From the NCBI GenBank assembly GCA_003415625.1, contig PYIU01000001.1, positions 3,162,746-3,226,745 on the forward strand: a stretch of 64,000 nt of DNA. Reading direction: 5' to 3'. Source of the DNA: Aquanectria penicillioides (taxonomy: Eukaryota > Ascomycota > Sordariomycetes > Hypocreales > Nectriaceae). Under the pieces are notes generated by a model, which made no database searches, had not been told where the DNA came from, and saw only the letters and a list, made by a program, of their open reading frames with translations. A program made the position numbers and the translations under genes. Shown one piece after another: positions 15,001 through 21,095 of this stretch (the stretch's first letter is position 1; each line of letters starts with the position of its first letter).

Positions 15001-16175
15001 AGAGTCTAATTACCAACCAAATCACTAGTCTCCCCCAAAACTCAACTATCTTCCTAACCGGAGGTACTGGATACCTGGGAACTGAGATTCTCAGACAGTT
15101 GTTGCGCCTAGAGACTGTTGCCACTGTAGTCGTTTTAGTGCGCGCAAAATCTGTTCAACTTGGATTGGAGCGCATCATAAAGACGGCTCGCATTGCGAGG
15201 TGGTGGAATGACGGCTCTGACAACAAAAGGTTGGAGATCTGGATTGGTGATCTCTCAGTTCACCGACTAGGTCTCAACAACTCTCAGTGGGACCGCCTCT
15301 GTGGCCGATCTAGCGGCGCCAACATTGACGCGATTGTCCACAACGGCGCAGTTGTCAATTGGAACGCCGATTACGACAAGCTCCGGGCGCCCAATGTCGA
15401 CTCCACTGTCCATTTGGTTAAGGCAGCTGTGACATCCCCTGTCAACCCCAAATTGGTCTATGTCTCAGGTGGCACCAAGACAGATGCTCAGGCTGATTTG
15501 ACTGTCAACGCCGCAAGCCTCGCCCAAAGCAATGGCTACAACCAGACCAAGTTCCTTTCTGAGAGCATTATCCACGAGGTTGCTTCTCAAATCTCTGTAA
15601 GCCAGAACCGCCTCTCAACGATCAAACCTGGTTTGATCATTGGCACCGTCGACGAAGGTGTAGCGAACACAGACGACTTCCTGTGGCGAATTGTTGCAGC
15701 CGCAGCGGAGGTACATGCCTATCCTCTAGAGCCATCTGACCACTATCTCCAAATTGCAGATGTGCGCACTGTCGCCACTGCTGTCATCGGACAGCTGCTC
15801 CCCGCAATACCAATTTCCTCTTACATCGATCTAGCTTCTCGCATGCCCGTAACTGCTTTCTGGGATAGTGTAAATGCCGAACTAGAAATTCCTTGCGCTC
15901 CCATGACCATAGAGAAGTGGATTCCCACTGTCTTTGAGGAAATGGAAAAGGTCGGAGAGAGCCATCCATTGTGGCCCGTACAGCACTTCCTGGGCTACTT
16001 GGGTTCACCTCTCCTGCCTACAGAAGAAACACTTGCGCCAGAAGAATTAGAGGGCTTGAAACTTGCTGTCAGGAGCAACCTCAAGTATCTTGCACGCGTC
16101 GGATTCGTTCCGTCCATGGCAAATGGTGTTGACTTCAAGAAAGAGGAGCGTATCAAGCGTTCCACAATGTCTTAA
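1..16175 (+). CDS. Giant peptaibiotic-type NRPS, 3' part (5 A, 5 T, 4 C, terminal reductase)
   Basis: Non-ribosomal peptide synthetase, partial. The reading frame is open from base 3, so the gene starts left of the window; the ATG at 147 lies inside an A domain. About 5,390 residues are encoded here without an intron. Domain order by position: A1 3-1590 (SGSTGTPKG near 410), T1 around 1680 (GGDS), C1 1900-3200 (HHAVFDGW), A2 3210-4830, T2 around 4960, C2 5180-6470, A3 6500-8120, T3 around 8230, C3 8460-9760, A4 9780-11400, T4 around 11520, C4 11740-13040 (HHSVYDGW), A5 13050-14670, T5 around 14790, and reductase R 15030-16175. R has the Rossmann motif TGGTGYLG and a YNQTK (YxxxK) active site, so the chain should leave as an aldehyde or alcohol. 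There are no epimerase, methylation or TE domains. By my alignment A1-A3 share the code DLGFLAGVFK, A4 reads DVGYLAGVLK and A5 reads DGAMVGAVDK. The first type resembles codes published for Aib in peptaibol synthetases (from memory). The product is not identified. Confidence 0.95.
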   Translation, partial: DSWDGNLTYAEIDTAANRLAHYLIDAAGVKSGDLIHVCFEKSKWFFVSMLAINKAGAAWVPLDPSHPIQRQQQIVLQTGARLALVSPANAAKCTGLVADVVEVTVAFDQNLIETIGRAPSAPKCDVSPDHAAYVLFTSGSTGTPKGLVMQHGSVCTSQTAIRKRLGLTSSVRILQFASFVFDLCIGEILGPLIAGATLCVPSEETRMSGLREFINDKKINWAFLTPAFTRTLKPGDFPGLELLLLAGEAVGRDILDMWFGKVRLINGWGPAETCVFSTLHEWTAADESPLTVGRPVGGFLWIVDPKDPQKLAPTGCIGEAVIQGPTLLREYLADPVRTAAASVTSLPAWAPRRTSPRWNRFFQSGDLCFYNEDGTVEFVSRKDTQVKIRGLRVELGEVEHHLRAALPGVRQAIVDVYRGEAGTSLAAYFCFSDEAHTSAGSAYPDPESVLLPLTPDLKSQITAAVGQLSVALPSYMVPTIFFPCEYMPSITSTKIDRGGLGRMTASLGREILAKYSLADGEKRAPATPMEERIQAIWATILKVPTQSIGRDDSFLRIGGDSITAIQFVTYARDAGLVVAVNDIFADPRLCAVAATIVEGEGTTYETEPFSILPPQEVNLLKSAIKAQCNLTNIDEIEDAYPCTSLQEGLMALAVKQPGSYIAKYIYSLPKHIDRDRFNAAWNETVQRCGNLRTRIVAQDGASIQATVNEVAAWEPTEGLTLRNVIDKTKTMTMQYGSRLCRYALVTERSGQNYFVLIIHHAVFDGWTLNVVLGTLYGLYLGVAVPELAPYSSFINYITQIDQDEASDYWREQLDGAQRATFPRIDLSNPAEPASHVMKTTMPLSESTDSSITKATILRAAWATVLSRYCDNDDVCFGTAVSGRHAPVSGIDRMTGPAVATIPVRMRLDRQQTVSTFLHNVQQQASEMVAYEQFGLRSISKLSSQIQEACDFSSLLVVQPVQHVVSEGNEDKAMLLPVDSDQFDSEEALQGYFTYPLVLQALTYTDQVELMLIYNPAVIPDQQLQALAQHFEQAVRQLQIQGDELFDAVTIASEWDFKKAQEYNAEDPEIIRACVHELVEEQARSQPDALAIGAWDGSLSYSQLDTTANRLAHYLIDAAGVETGDLVHVCFEKSAWFFVSMLAINKVGAAWVPLDPGHPVQRQQQIVSQTRARLALASPANAAKCASLVESVIEVSGALDHQLISEVGRTPSTPKCSVTPDHAAYVLFTSGSTGTPKGLVMQHGAVCTSQTAICKRLSLTPSVKILQFASFVFDLCIGEIIGPLIAGATLCVPSEETRMSGLREFINVMEVNWLFLTPAFARTLKPTDVPRVEFLLLAGEAVGRDVFETWVGKVRFINGWGPAETCVFSTLREWKSVTESPLNVGRPVGGYCWIVDPQNPHKLAPIGCVGEVVIQGPTLLREYLADPVRTEASMMRSLPEWAPHRDSRYWGRFFKSGDLCFYNADGSIEFVSRKDTQVKIRGLRVELGEVEHHFRAALKGAQQVVVDVFRGDAGTSLVAYFCFSDDMQTATGSAKLEANDVFLPLNDNLKNVIASASSELSVALPSYMVPTMFFPCRFMPSITSTKLDRGGLKRLATTLSRQELAVYALADREKRTPATPMEFKLQEIWAAVLKIPAETIGRDDSFLRIGGDSITAIQLVTSAREAGLIITVKDIFTDPRLSAVTASIVEADDIEPYETELFSMLYPESDVEVIKSTVREVCRLSTEQTIEDAYPCTSLQEGLMALAVKQPGSYIAKYVYRLPDSIDRERFESAWQQTVDICSNLRTRIVARDGASYQAIIKGKAVWESTDGLDLRSVMDAAKGVEMQYGSRLCRYGFVREARGEQYFVLMIHHAVFDGWSLNIVLGTLLSIYSGQASPELQPYSGFINYTRQLDEAAANAYWKEQLEGAQRSVFPRTDLSSEAKSSSSIMKRSISFDKSAKENSITKATVLRAAWAMVLARYCDSNDVCFGTTVSGRHAPVPGVDRMAGPAVATVPVRVRLDQQQAVASFLESVQQQAAEMVAYEQFGLRNISRVSPAAKDACDFSSLLVIQPVQHMTSADALDSADSLLSAGPESYKDEEAVEGYFTYPLVLQCFTHNDYVELILIYNPNVVPETQLETLSHHFDAAIQQLLALEDEVIGAVSITSKWDLERVSQYNDETPEIIQACVHELVEAQAHSQPNAPAIDAWDGKMTYGELNNAANRLACHLIHKANVKVGDLVHVCFEKSLWFFVAIVAINKVGGAWVPLDPGHPIQRQQQIVQQTGSRVAIASPANYNKCHRLVENVVELTAALNHQLIKEMGQSPQTPVCNVTPDHAAYVLFTSGSTGTPKGLVMQHGAVSTSQTAIRKRLGLTPSVRILQFASFVFDLCIGEIVGPLIAGATLCVPSEETRMSGLTDFINDMEINWAFLTPAFTRTLKPTDVPGLKVLLLAGEAVGRDILNTWFGKVRLINGWGPAETCVFSTLHEWTAANESPLTVGRPVGGYIWIVDPEDPQKLAPTGCIGEAVIQGPTLLREYLADKVRTNAATVTMLPAWAPHRTSPHWRRFFKSGDLCYFNEDGTLEFVSRKDTQVKIRGLRVELGEVEHHLRVALPGIRQVVVDVFRGEAGTSLAAYFCFTDETRASPGGHPNAKSVLLPLTVDLKNQITAAVGHLSVALPSYMLPTIFFPCQYMPSIASTKLDRRGLGQMSTTLGRETLGKYSLADAEKRIPETLMEVRVQEVWAAILKIPKEAIGRDDSFLRIGGDSITAIQFVTAAREAGLTISVKDIFTDPRLSAVAASVTESEDADSYKAEPFSLVPSNDLSAIKLAVRKTCGLSSDEEIEDVYPCTSLQEGLMALAVKQPGSYTAKYVYRLDDTIDVPRFKEAWNQTIQSCGNLRTRIMVRNGVAIQVVIRESAVWETTGESGEHVGLNSVITATKTIHMQYGSRLCRYALVTEESGKNFFVLVVHHTVFDGWSLNIVLGTLYALYQGISVPTLQPYSTFINYTLQLDESAAVSYWKTQLKGAQKAPFPRAAIAAKAKAVSSVMKKTISFPKSMDTSITKATIIRAAWAIVLARYCDSNDISFGTTVSGRHASVPGVESMPGPTIATVPVRMRLNREQELSSFLRDVQQQASDMVAYEQFGLRNISNISSEAKEACDFSSLLVIQPVQQMVSTESADDALFGATSSEDYDADQSLGGYFSYPLVGLSLVFDDHIDLNLVYDTTIVSESTLEAFSHQFGHVVDQLCLQEEAQLDAVSVAGDWDTQKAVSWNQHDGELDVIDGCVHRLIEKQALSKPNHIAIAAWDKSLTYKQLDDAANRLAHLLMGDYRVKSGDLILVCFEKSAWFTVAILAINKAGAAWVPIDPSHPATRHRQIVKQTGSKMIISSSSSAAACSALVPHVIELSPSFDEKLAWSKSSHAPSCNVTPSHAAYVLFTSGTTGVPKGVVMQHRSVCTSQVAISRRLGITPDVRLLQFSAYVFDVSVGETIGALISGACVCVPSEHDRMNGLQEFIRKTNVNWAYLTPTFARTIKPEDVPNLKLMLLAGEAVSQDVFDIWFGKVRLVNGWGPAETCVLSSIHEWKSPTESPRTIGRAVGSFCWVVDPKDPKQLAPIGCIGEVVVQGPTLLREYLSDAAQTAAATVTELPDWVPQRNSSNWNRFYKTGDLGCYNKDGTVEYVGRKDTQVKIRGLRVELGEVEQHIRTSLPDVKQVVVDVFKKEGGASNLAAYLCFSEETRPAKPGQDIDAESVFLPITAELESQITAMVGQLRVTLPRYMVPTLFVPCSYLPSITSAKLDRKGLRNATATLDTQTLARYALVGSKKRAPVTDMEIILQKLWANILQVPLESIGQDDSFMALGGDSIGAIQMVALAHEQGIILTVASIFEDPRLSQVAGAASLSEDEPSLPMEAWQLLPEASRSSVIQEAAEQCRVDPNIIQDAFPCTPLQEGLIALAEKQPGSYTARFVLELHANTDVVRFKSALEKTISICANLRTRIIVSSHGFTQVVLDEGAAWRKTDNLPLSAVLKLPMIPVGYGTPLAHYMLASEDDRTCLVWDLHHSVYDGWTLACMLSILQSSYDSREEFKPLRFSNYVDYTLSSNEDGTRDFWLSQLDGAKTAQFPDPRTTLRETSSPQSFSCNIQVPENRSQNITTSSLLRGAWALVLAKYLETDDVVFGSTVSGRNAPIPGIQAILGSTIATVPVRVRLDTASTIARFLSGIQEQSNAMIPFEHTGLQNISKLGDTARDACGFQNLLIIQPAMRSGEQSGSAAFKLTDTQITDSDSSNQNYDTYPLIFQCVLDDKGGITATVNYDAQRIATEQVQWICRHFEHVASQLAAKDTTLALSEVDVFGPHDVNQITEWNTENFPKSVEACVHDLISEQASRGPGREAIVSFDGVFTYGQLNQLSTKLAIHLSKLGVGSGVIVPICFEKTKWSTVAQLAIMKTGAAFMPLDPSHPHGRRKALAEEVGARIMLVSPSTAASCTEVTEKLVSISESFMSQLPGLTSATASYSKSTPQSPAYVFFTSGSTGRPKGVVIEQSALCSSIMGHGAAYGLSSSSRVLQFSNYIFDGSIAEIFTPLVFGGTMCVPSDSDRLQNIAGFVEKARVNVAMLTPSFARTLRPDETPSLTTLVLGGEAMAKDNLETWYGRVKLINAYGPTEVCVDATSHVFQSSKESPSTIGRSQNSTCWIVDVEDYHRLAPVGCVGELLVQGPTLARGYFNDLERTAGSFVDDVNWLPSPFAGAKCRFYRTGDLVKYNYNGTIEYIGRKDTQVKTRGLRIELGEIEYNIKIALLGVENVVVDVIRQESSESLVAFVSFTDEGDAGDMAKQKFDLSTSLLPLDVAMQKSLAALVGDLKAVLPKYMVPDIFLPLQHMPFISSMKIDRSKLRQHAVAMPTDDLLEYKASQRAAFRAPATEMHRRIRSLWARVLAVSEDSISIDDNFYYLGGDSIRLVTLAKHIHKELDVALGLGHLNDKNLTISGLAEFIEDNDGAGREAAKVDLIAELSAVMNTISSEQPQSLITNQITSLPQNSTIFLTGGTGYLGTEILRQLLRLETVATVVVLVRAKSVQLGLERIIKTARIARWWNDGSDNKRLEIWIGDLSVHRLGLNNSQWDRLCGRSSGANIDAIVHNGAVVNWNADYDKLRAPNVDSTVHLVKAAVTSPVNPKLVYVSGGTKTDAQADLTVNAASLAQSNGYNQTKFLSESIIHEVASQISVSQNRLSTIKPGLIIGTVDEGVANTDDFLWRIVAAAAEVHAYPLEPSDHYLQIADVRTVATAVIGQLLPAIPISSYIDLASRMPVTAFWDSVNAELEIPCAPMTIEKWIPTVFEEMEKVGESHPLWPVQHFLGYLGSPLLPTEETLAPEELEGLKLAVRSNLKYLARVGFVPSMANGVDFKKEERIKRSTMS
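15030..16175 (+). other. Terminal thioester reductase (R) domain of the left NRPS
   Basis: This C-terminal domain follows the last carrier domain (GGDSIRLVTL). It carries the NAD(P)H-binding glycine motif TGGTGYLG near its start, the usual IVHNGAVVNW block of the reductase family, and Tyr/Lys in YNQTK. R domains reductively release the peptidyl thioester as an aldehyde or, after a second reduction, an alcohol; peptaibols end in such amino alcohols. The stop codon is TAA at 16173-16175. No polyadenylation signal is obvious beyond it. Confidence 0.85.
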
Positions 16176-17418
16176 CTGGTGGTATTTTACTTTCTTTCAC
16201 TCTATTTAGCCTGCCATGCCATAACTTAGCCTTTCATTTGGACTGCTTTATTTGCTTTCATCAAATTCCTGTTAGCAAATTTTGAAATCTTGATTTTGCC
16301 CGTATTTCCCAATACTTAGTTACTTTGCGATAGATTTATGACTTTATTTTCCCGATCGCCATTCCTCTTTACTGTCCTGACAATGTGACCCATGTCCGCC
16401 CAATGCAGTCTATCGTGATTGTTGCTGGCCCTTGTATTCAATTTAATTTAAAAGTCGGCTGCTATTTCTGTTCGTACTTTCATCGAACTCATCGTCATGG
16501 CTTATCTCTTTGCTACCAGGTAAGAGGTGTGCAGGACGCCACTTGAGAGTTACTTGCGCGAATGAGCCCCCAGATTTGGAACCTATCATCACCCAGAAAC
16601 CCCACCTTAACAGCATCATCAAAATGCCCTCGGCGGGGGCATTTGTAGCATCAAGTTCATCAGTCTCCCTACTATAGTAGGTGGCAATTGTCATACTTGT
16701 TGTGCTTGATCTCGATTGAACTTCTGGTGTGCTTCATGTAGGTGGCATGGAGCATGCACTAGCGAACCTTGCGGGATTGCGGGTCTTTTCATTTCTTGGA
16801 CAAAGATATGTATGAGTTGCAAAACCACGTAGCGAGCTGCATGTTCCCAGGACTGACTTGGGGACGGTTTGGTAATCCTAACTGAGTGAATCTAGCCGCA
16901 AGGTTGGTGAAGGATTCATTGAATGACTTTTTATTTTTGGGAGAAACTGTTCAGGGAGAGCGCCAAGAACACTCATACCTTTATGTCACGGTAGGTCTTT
17001 GGCTTTACGAAAGAACCAAGTAACCAGACAACATTGTGCTTAGTCACAACAGATCGTCTCTGCGAACGCTATTTTCTGCAAGGAGAAGCCTCTTGGGCTT
17101 GACACAATGAGGGCAAAAGGGTGCCAGACATAGCCATGGTCCTCGATACCAAACATGGTTCGTACTGGGTCGTTCAGATGCTGAGTGAGCTGGTGCATCA
17201 TTTTGCTAACTACTGTGTCTCAATAAACTCACAAGCATGTGCACTATTCTGTCAAGCCACGGTGAGAATCTAGCAAATTAATGCTAATCGTTGGCTTAAA
17301 TAATCATTCAGTCTTGTACGCCATTTGATGGGTGTAATCTGAGACTTGGCGTTCGTGCGCTAAAGTGTACAAATCGATTGATTGAAATACGACGGTAGCA
17401 TCCATTCCGTTTGACAAG
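16176..17418. other. Non-coding stretch downstream of the left NRPS
   Basis: I see no credible gene. The only sizeable open frame (16443-16694, minus) has no start context, no splice partners and no recognisable domain. The stretch includes the 3' UTR of the NRPS and then AT-rich unique sequence up to the repeat fragment at 17419. Confidence 0.6.
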
Positions 17419-17676
17419 TGTCACGCGTAATCACACAGTAGATGCATATATGTTGAGGTCTATTAAAAGCCTTGTTTTCTACAAAGGGAATATTGTCTCA
17501 GAGCTCCCTTTTATCCGTGTTGAGCTTGCTCTAACCGGGTTCCATGCTCTATTGAGCTTACCAAAATGGATCCAATGCTCGGGTCAAAAGACGGAGCTCC
17601 GAGCTGGCTGTGTGACAGCCACACGTGATGGATACGGCCTTCAACGATATCCTCGTTAGTTCCGTATCCCGCGACA
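17419..17676 (+). repeat. 3' fragment of LTR-like repeat family D
   Basis: About 255 bases match 51333-51583 with few changes, including TCACACAGTAGATGCAT and the end AGCGACA/CGCGACA. The 5' half present in the 51.1-kb copy is missing here. The fragment abuts the next repeat (17698), so this is a pile of truncated insertions. Confidence 0.7.
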
Positions 17677-17697
17677 ACAAGTAAGCACTCTGTGTGT

Positions 17698-18355
17698 TGA
17701 GTTGGGGTCTAGGGTAATGTGGATCAATCTCATCAGGTTGGTCAGGAAGATAAAAGGGACCTCAGAGACATAGGAAATGAACAGGCAGTTTTCTCCAACC
17801 AATTTTTATTTTTGAAATCCTGAATTCCTCGCATTTGGACTCTGTTGAAGTCCCGGTGCAGCCCCTTATGACATTCCCTTGTTTATGACTTTCTGCCCTA
17901 CATTCTTTCTTTCTTTTCTTTGAGGGACACTCCAGAGCATTTGATCAGATGCTCTAACACTCTTCCAAGTTGTTCGCAGGTGCTTGGGAAGGCTATTCGG
18001 TCATCACCGATGTAGAAAGCTACAAGGCATAGAGCATTGAGTGAGCGACCAGGGAAAAATGACTTCAATTACTCTATGCGAGCTAACTGATCAATTCTGT
18101 GATGAAGGGCAAGAACTAAAACAATAGACTATGGGAAACCATCGTACATCTTTTGAACCATTCAATCCTTCGCTTAGCATCTCCATGAGCAGCATAATGT
18201 TTGCTGCTTGCTAGATCTCGCCTATTGGTTTCAATAAGCGCAATGTTTGCGGTTTGCGTCGCTCAAAAATCATGTGGTCCAACAACCGAATCTGCTTACC
18301 CTATACCCTTCTGGGTGGGGTGTGTGTTTTGGCCAGTGTCCCCGTCCACCAACAA
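17698..18355 (+). mobile_element. About 380-bp LTR-like element B, copy 1, split by a nested solo LTR
   Basis: The ends TGAGTTGGGG...CCACCAACAA match the inverse complement of 24621-25003. Removing the nested insertion (18011-18284 plus one 5-bp duplication) leaves about 379 bases, close to the other copy's 383. The flanks TGTGT (17693-17697) and AGTGT (18356-18360) look like a target duplication with one mismatch. No coding capacity is seen. It is either a solo LTR or a non-autonomous element; the TG...CA-like ends favour an LTR. Confidence 0.7.
18011..18284 (+). mobile_element. Solo LTR (274 bp) nested in element B
   Basis: It starts TGTAGAAAGC, ends GTGGTCCAACA, and is flanked on both sides by ACCGA (18006-18010 and 18285-18289). 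The uninterrupted copy of element B near 24.67 kb (minus strand) reads straight through with a single ACCGA, which is an empty-site proof of insertion. TG...CA ends and a 5-bp duplication are standard for LTR retrotransposons. The internal region is lost, presumably by LTR-LTR recombination. Confidence 0.85.
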
Positions 18356-21095
18356 AGTGTCTGCGAACAGGATCCCGATTTTGGGTAATCGGCGATGTCC
18401 CTTACGACGAACCACCAATCTGAGATGGACACAACGGGCCGAGGACAGGGCAGCAAGCGAGTTAATGGACGTGGTGTCGAGACTTGCGTCATACAGTTCT
18501 GGTATCACGCATCATCCGAAAAGTTGCACTTCATACAAAGGAATCATTACCTCCAGTCATATTCCATTACCCGACACCTCGGCAGGCTTGGACGGGTGGT
18601 GGAGCAAAAGTGAGCATTGGCACACTATCGTCCATTCTCGTCGGGCCTGCATCAAGATCGAGGGCTGAGACAAGCGAGGGTGTGAGATTCTCGGTTGAGC
18701 ATAACAAACAAATGCTGCGGCAATACGACGCTGCATTCCTGATCCATCGAAGGCTAGGCAAGTTGGGGATTTCTCTCATACACTCTGCGAAAGTCATGAA
18801 TCAATTTTCGAATGCATCTCTAGGAATTGCCGCAACTGTGGTATGTAAGATGATTAGATTTCAGCTCGCGCAGTCAAGCGACAACACAGGGAATGCAGCT
18901 TGCTTCAAAGTCCATGACCAGAGAACACGGGGGCGCGGGAAAAATGCTTACGACGACGGACGCAACCGCAGCGAGCAGTGAGCTGAGGGTCAATTCAGAC
19001 AACAAAAGCAAAAGAAACCCACCGCTGACTCACAAGGTCACGTTTGTTTGCTTCGTCTTACCAATGGTGGGGGGGCCAGCGAAACGGACGGGGAGCATGA
19101 GCCGCTAGGACCGTCACCGGCTGTGCTCCGTTTGGTCGGTCCCCGCCACAGAATCAACCACGGAGATGTGCGCTCAAACATCCAGTGCCATGACCAAATT
19201 TACACGCATTGCAATAGTAAAACTACTCGACGAAGTTAATTTTGTTTGCACACCATCAATCTCAGTCTAAGACTCAAACCAACACCAAGAAAAAAGTCAT
19301 CACGGCCTCACGCAGGCCCGAGTCAGGCTGACACAAACACAGCACGTGCACCGCAGTACCACCACCAAAACTCTCCATAAACCCCAGGGTCTCCTTTATG
19401 ACAGTTCTCGATGCCTGAACCCATTATCTCGAAGAAAACGATTAACGTGGACATACGATGTGCAGAGATGACAGATCAGCCCAGGAGTGAACGACCGGGG
19501 TTCTCTTCCGCAATCCGAGCCGACCCAAGTCGAGGCTGGGTCACTATCGATGTCCCAACATCCCAATACACCTTGTTGACGAACAAACCGAAATCGATGC
19601 CGATTCCCTCTGCTCACGAAAGCCATCTGAGCCCCACGTCCACGAGTACCCAGCCCGACAAGGCGATGTCCTCCAAGACTAGGGATGAGAGCGACAAAGA
19701 AAAGAAACATGCTGCTTCTGAACCAGTGGATCAGACGAGTAATGGATCCTTCGCCCTTTACTCCTTGCTCGTGTATCACCAAACCTGTCGTATCAACGCC
19801 AAGACACAATCTAGGTATTGTAGGCCTGAAAACATATGCGACAAATGTTCTTCCTCGCGGTCTAGAGGCTTGTGGAGGCTTGTACAACGATGAAGACGAG
19901 AAGTGGGTGTGCAAAGTGGAACTTGCAATAGCCCTGGAGAATATATCTGCTAGGAATTCTCGGATGACTAATGGAGTTCATCTAGTCTTGAAAAGTGTTC
20001 ACGAGACAGTTCGTTTGACAAGTTTCGAAAGTAAGTTGCACTACCACCCCTCGCGTCGACCCTTGCGCACTACTGACATATCTTCCGTCGCTGGAAATTA
20101 CATTACCTCCTTTCATTCATAGGTGCACCGTGATATGAACAATCGCTAAACTGTACCATCTTATGCCATCGAGTCAGGCAAGAAATACAGAGCCTCGTTA
20201 GCTAAAGCCAGAATGCAGAGACACATGGCCAGTAGTAGGGTTCTCGGACCAGATCCTAGGGTTCGCCCAAGTCCTGAGGCAAGAATCGCCGATTCCAATG
20301 CCAGACTCAAACAACTGAGGCTGGCTCTGGAAAGAAAACGTGCCCTTGAGCTAACTCTTCGGGAGAGTCGTCGCATTCAGCGATTGGTTCCAGGGCAGGC
20401 CTGCGGCGCCAGTGAAGGACTAAATACAAACAAGGACCCTTGACCAGCTTCGGGTTCGCAAGTTCACCAAGATGTAGCTACAAGGACAGGAGTTAGGCAT
20501 GTAGAGAAACAGAGGTACAGACATGGCGCTTTGATTCGTAGTCAGGGGGTTGAGAGAGTTCGCCTCCAAGAGCATCTCGAAAAACTCTCCGTTGAAGACG
20601 CTCCTCAAAGCTGAGTTCCACTGAGTTGGTGCTAAGCTATCATGGGCGATGGGGTTGGCGGGAATTGGGATTCTATATTATTCTTATCGAAATTGCAATC
20701 AAGTTTCGTGTGTTAACATTTCCTCTGTTTTTGTCTCTCTTAGTATTCATAGTTTCATACGTCGCAGTGCACCCAGGGCATAAGTGGTACCAATCGATCA
20801 TGTCCATAGGACCTTATGGAAAGGATGTAAATGAAAGACACTTAGGAATTTACCACGGTCACGCTAGGTTGAAGCGAAAGTTGCGACGTGTAACGGGCTA
20901 CGAGGGTTTGGGAGTGTTGGATGGTGCAAACTTATGTTCTTTTTAGACCAAAGATGAATTTTTATATCCTTCATATATAGCTTTCATTTTTCATAATATG
21001 GTTGTTGTACTTTGTCACCGTGTCCTGAGTTGGCCCTCTGTCTCTGAATTTGAATGCGGCGATGCTGATTGTGAAGTGAAGGGACTTGCTGGAAC
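18356..21095. other. Long stretch without a supported gene
   Basis: Several open frames overlap on both strands (for example 18484-18981, 19396-19914 minus, 19411-19893 plus), but none shows a domain, signal peptide or coherent splice pattern. A frame at 20213-20443 encodes a short Arg/Leu-rich, coiled-coil-like segment with no start upstream of the helix. Composition is less AT-rich from 18.4 to 20.5 kb, so a degraded gene or element may lie here, but I cannot identify one. Confidence 0.5.

Noticed and set aside
524..16008. Many 60-260-codon frames antisense or out of frame within the left NRPS
   Set aside because: They are shadows of a long conserved coding sequence. They repeat at homologous positions of each module, which reflects module duplication, and none has its own domain.
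18201..18981. Frames of 155-165 codons on the plus strand
   Set aside because: They run through repeat borders (element B and the nested LTR) and show no domain, signal peptide or codon logic.
19396..19914. Overlapping 160-172-codon frames on both strands
   Set aside because: Both strands are open and neither product shows a recognisable motif; likely chance in a moderately GC-rich stretch.
19890..19932. Short plus-strand frame starting MKTRSGC, reminiscent of a Zn2Cys6 start
   Set aside because: It stops after 13 codons. The second cysteine is missing and no continuation of a zinc cluster is found downstream.
20213..20443. Arg/Leu-rich coiled-coil-like frame
   Set aside because: No start before the helix, no splice partner, no family; cannot be supported as a gene.
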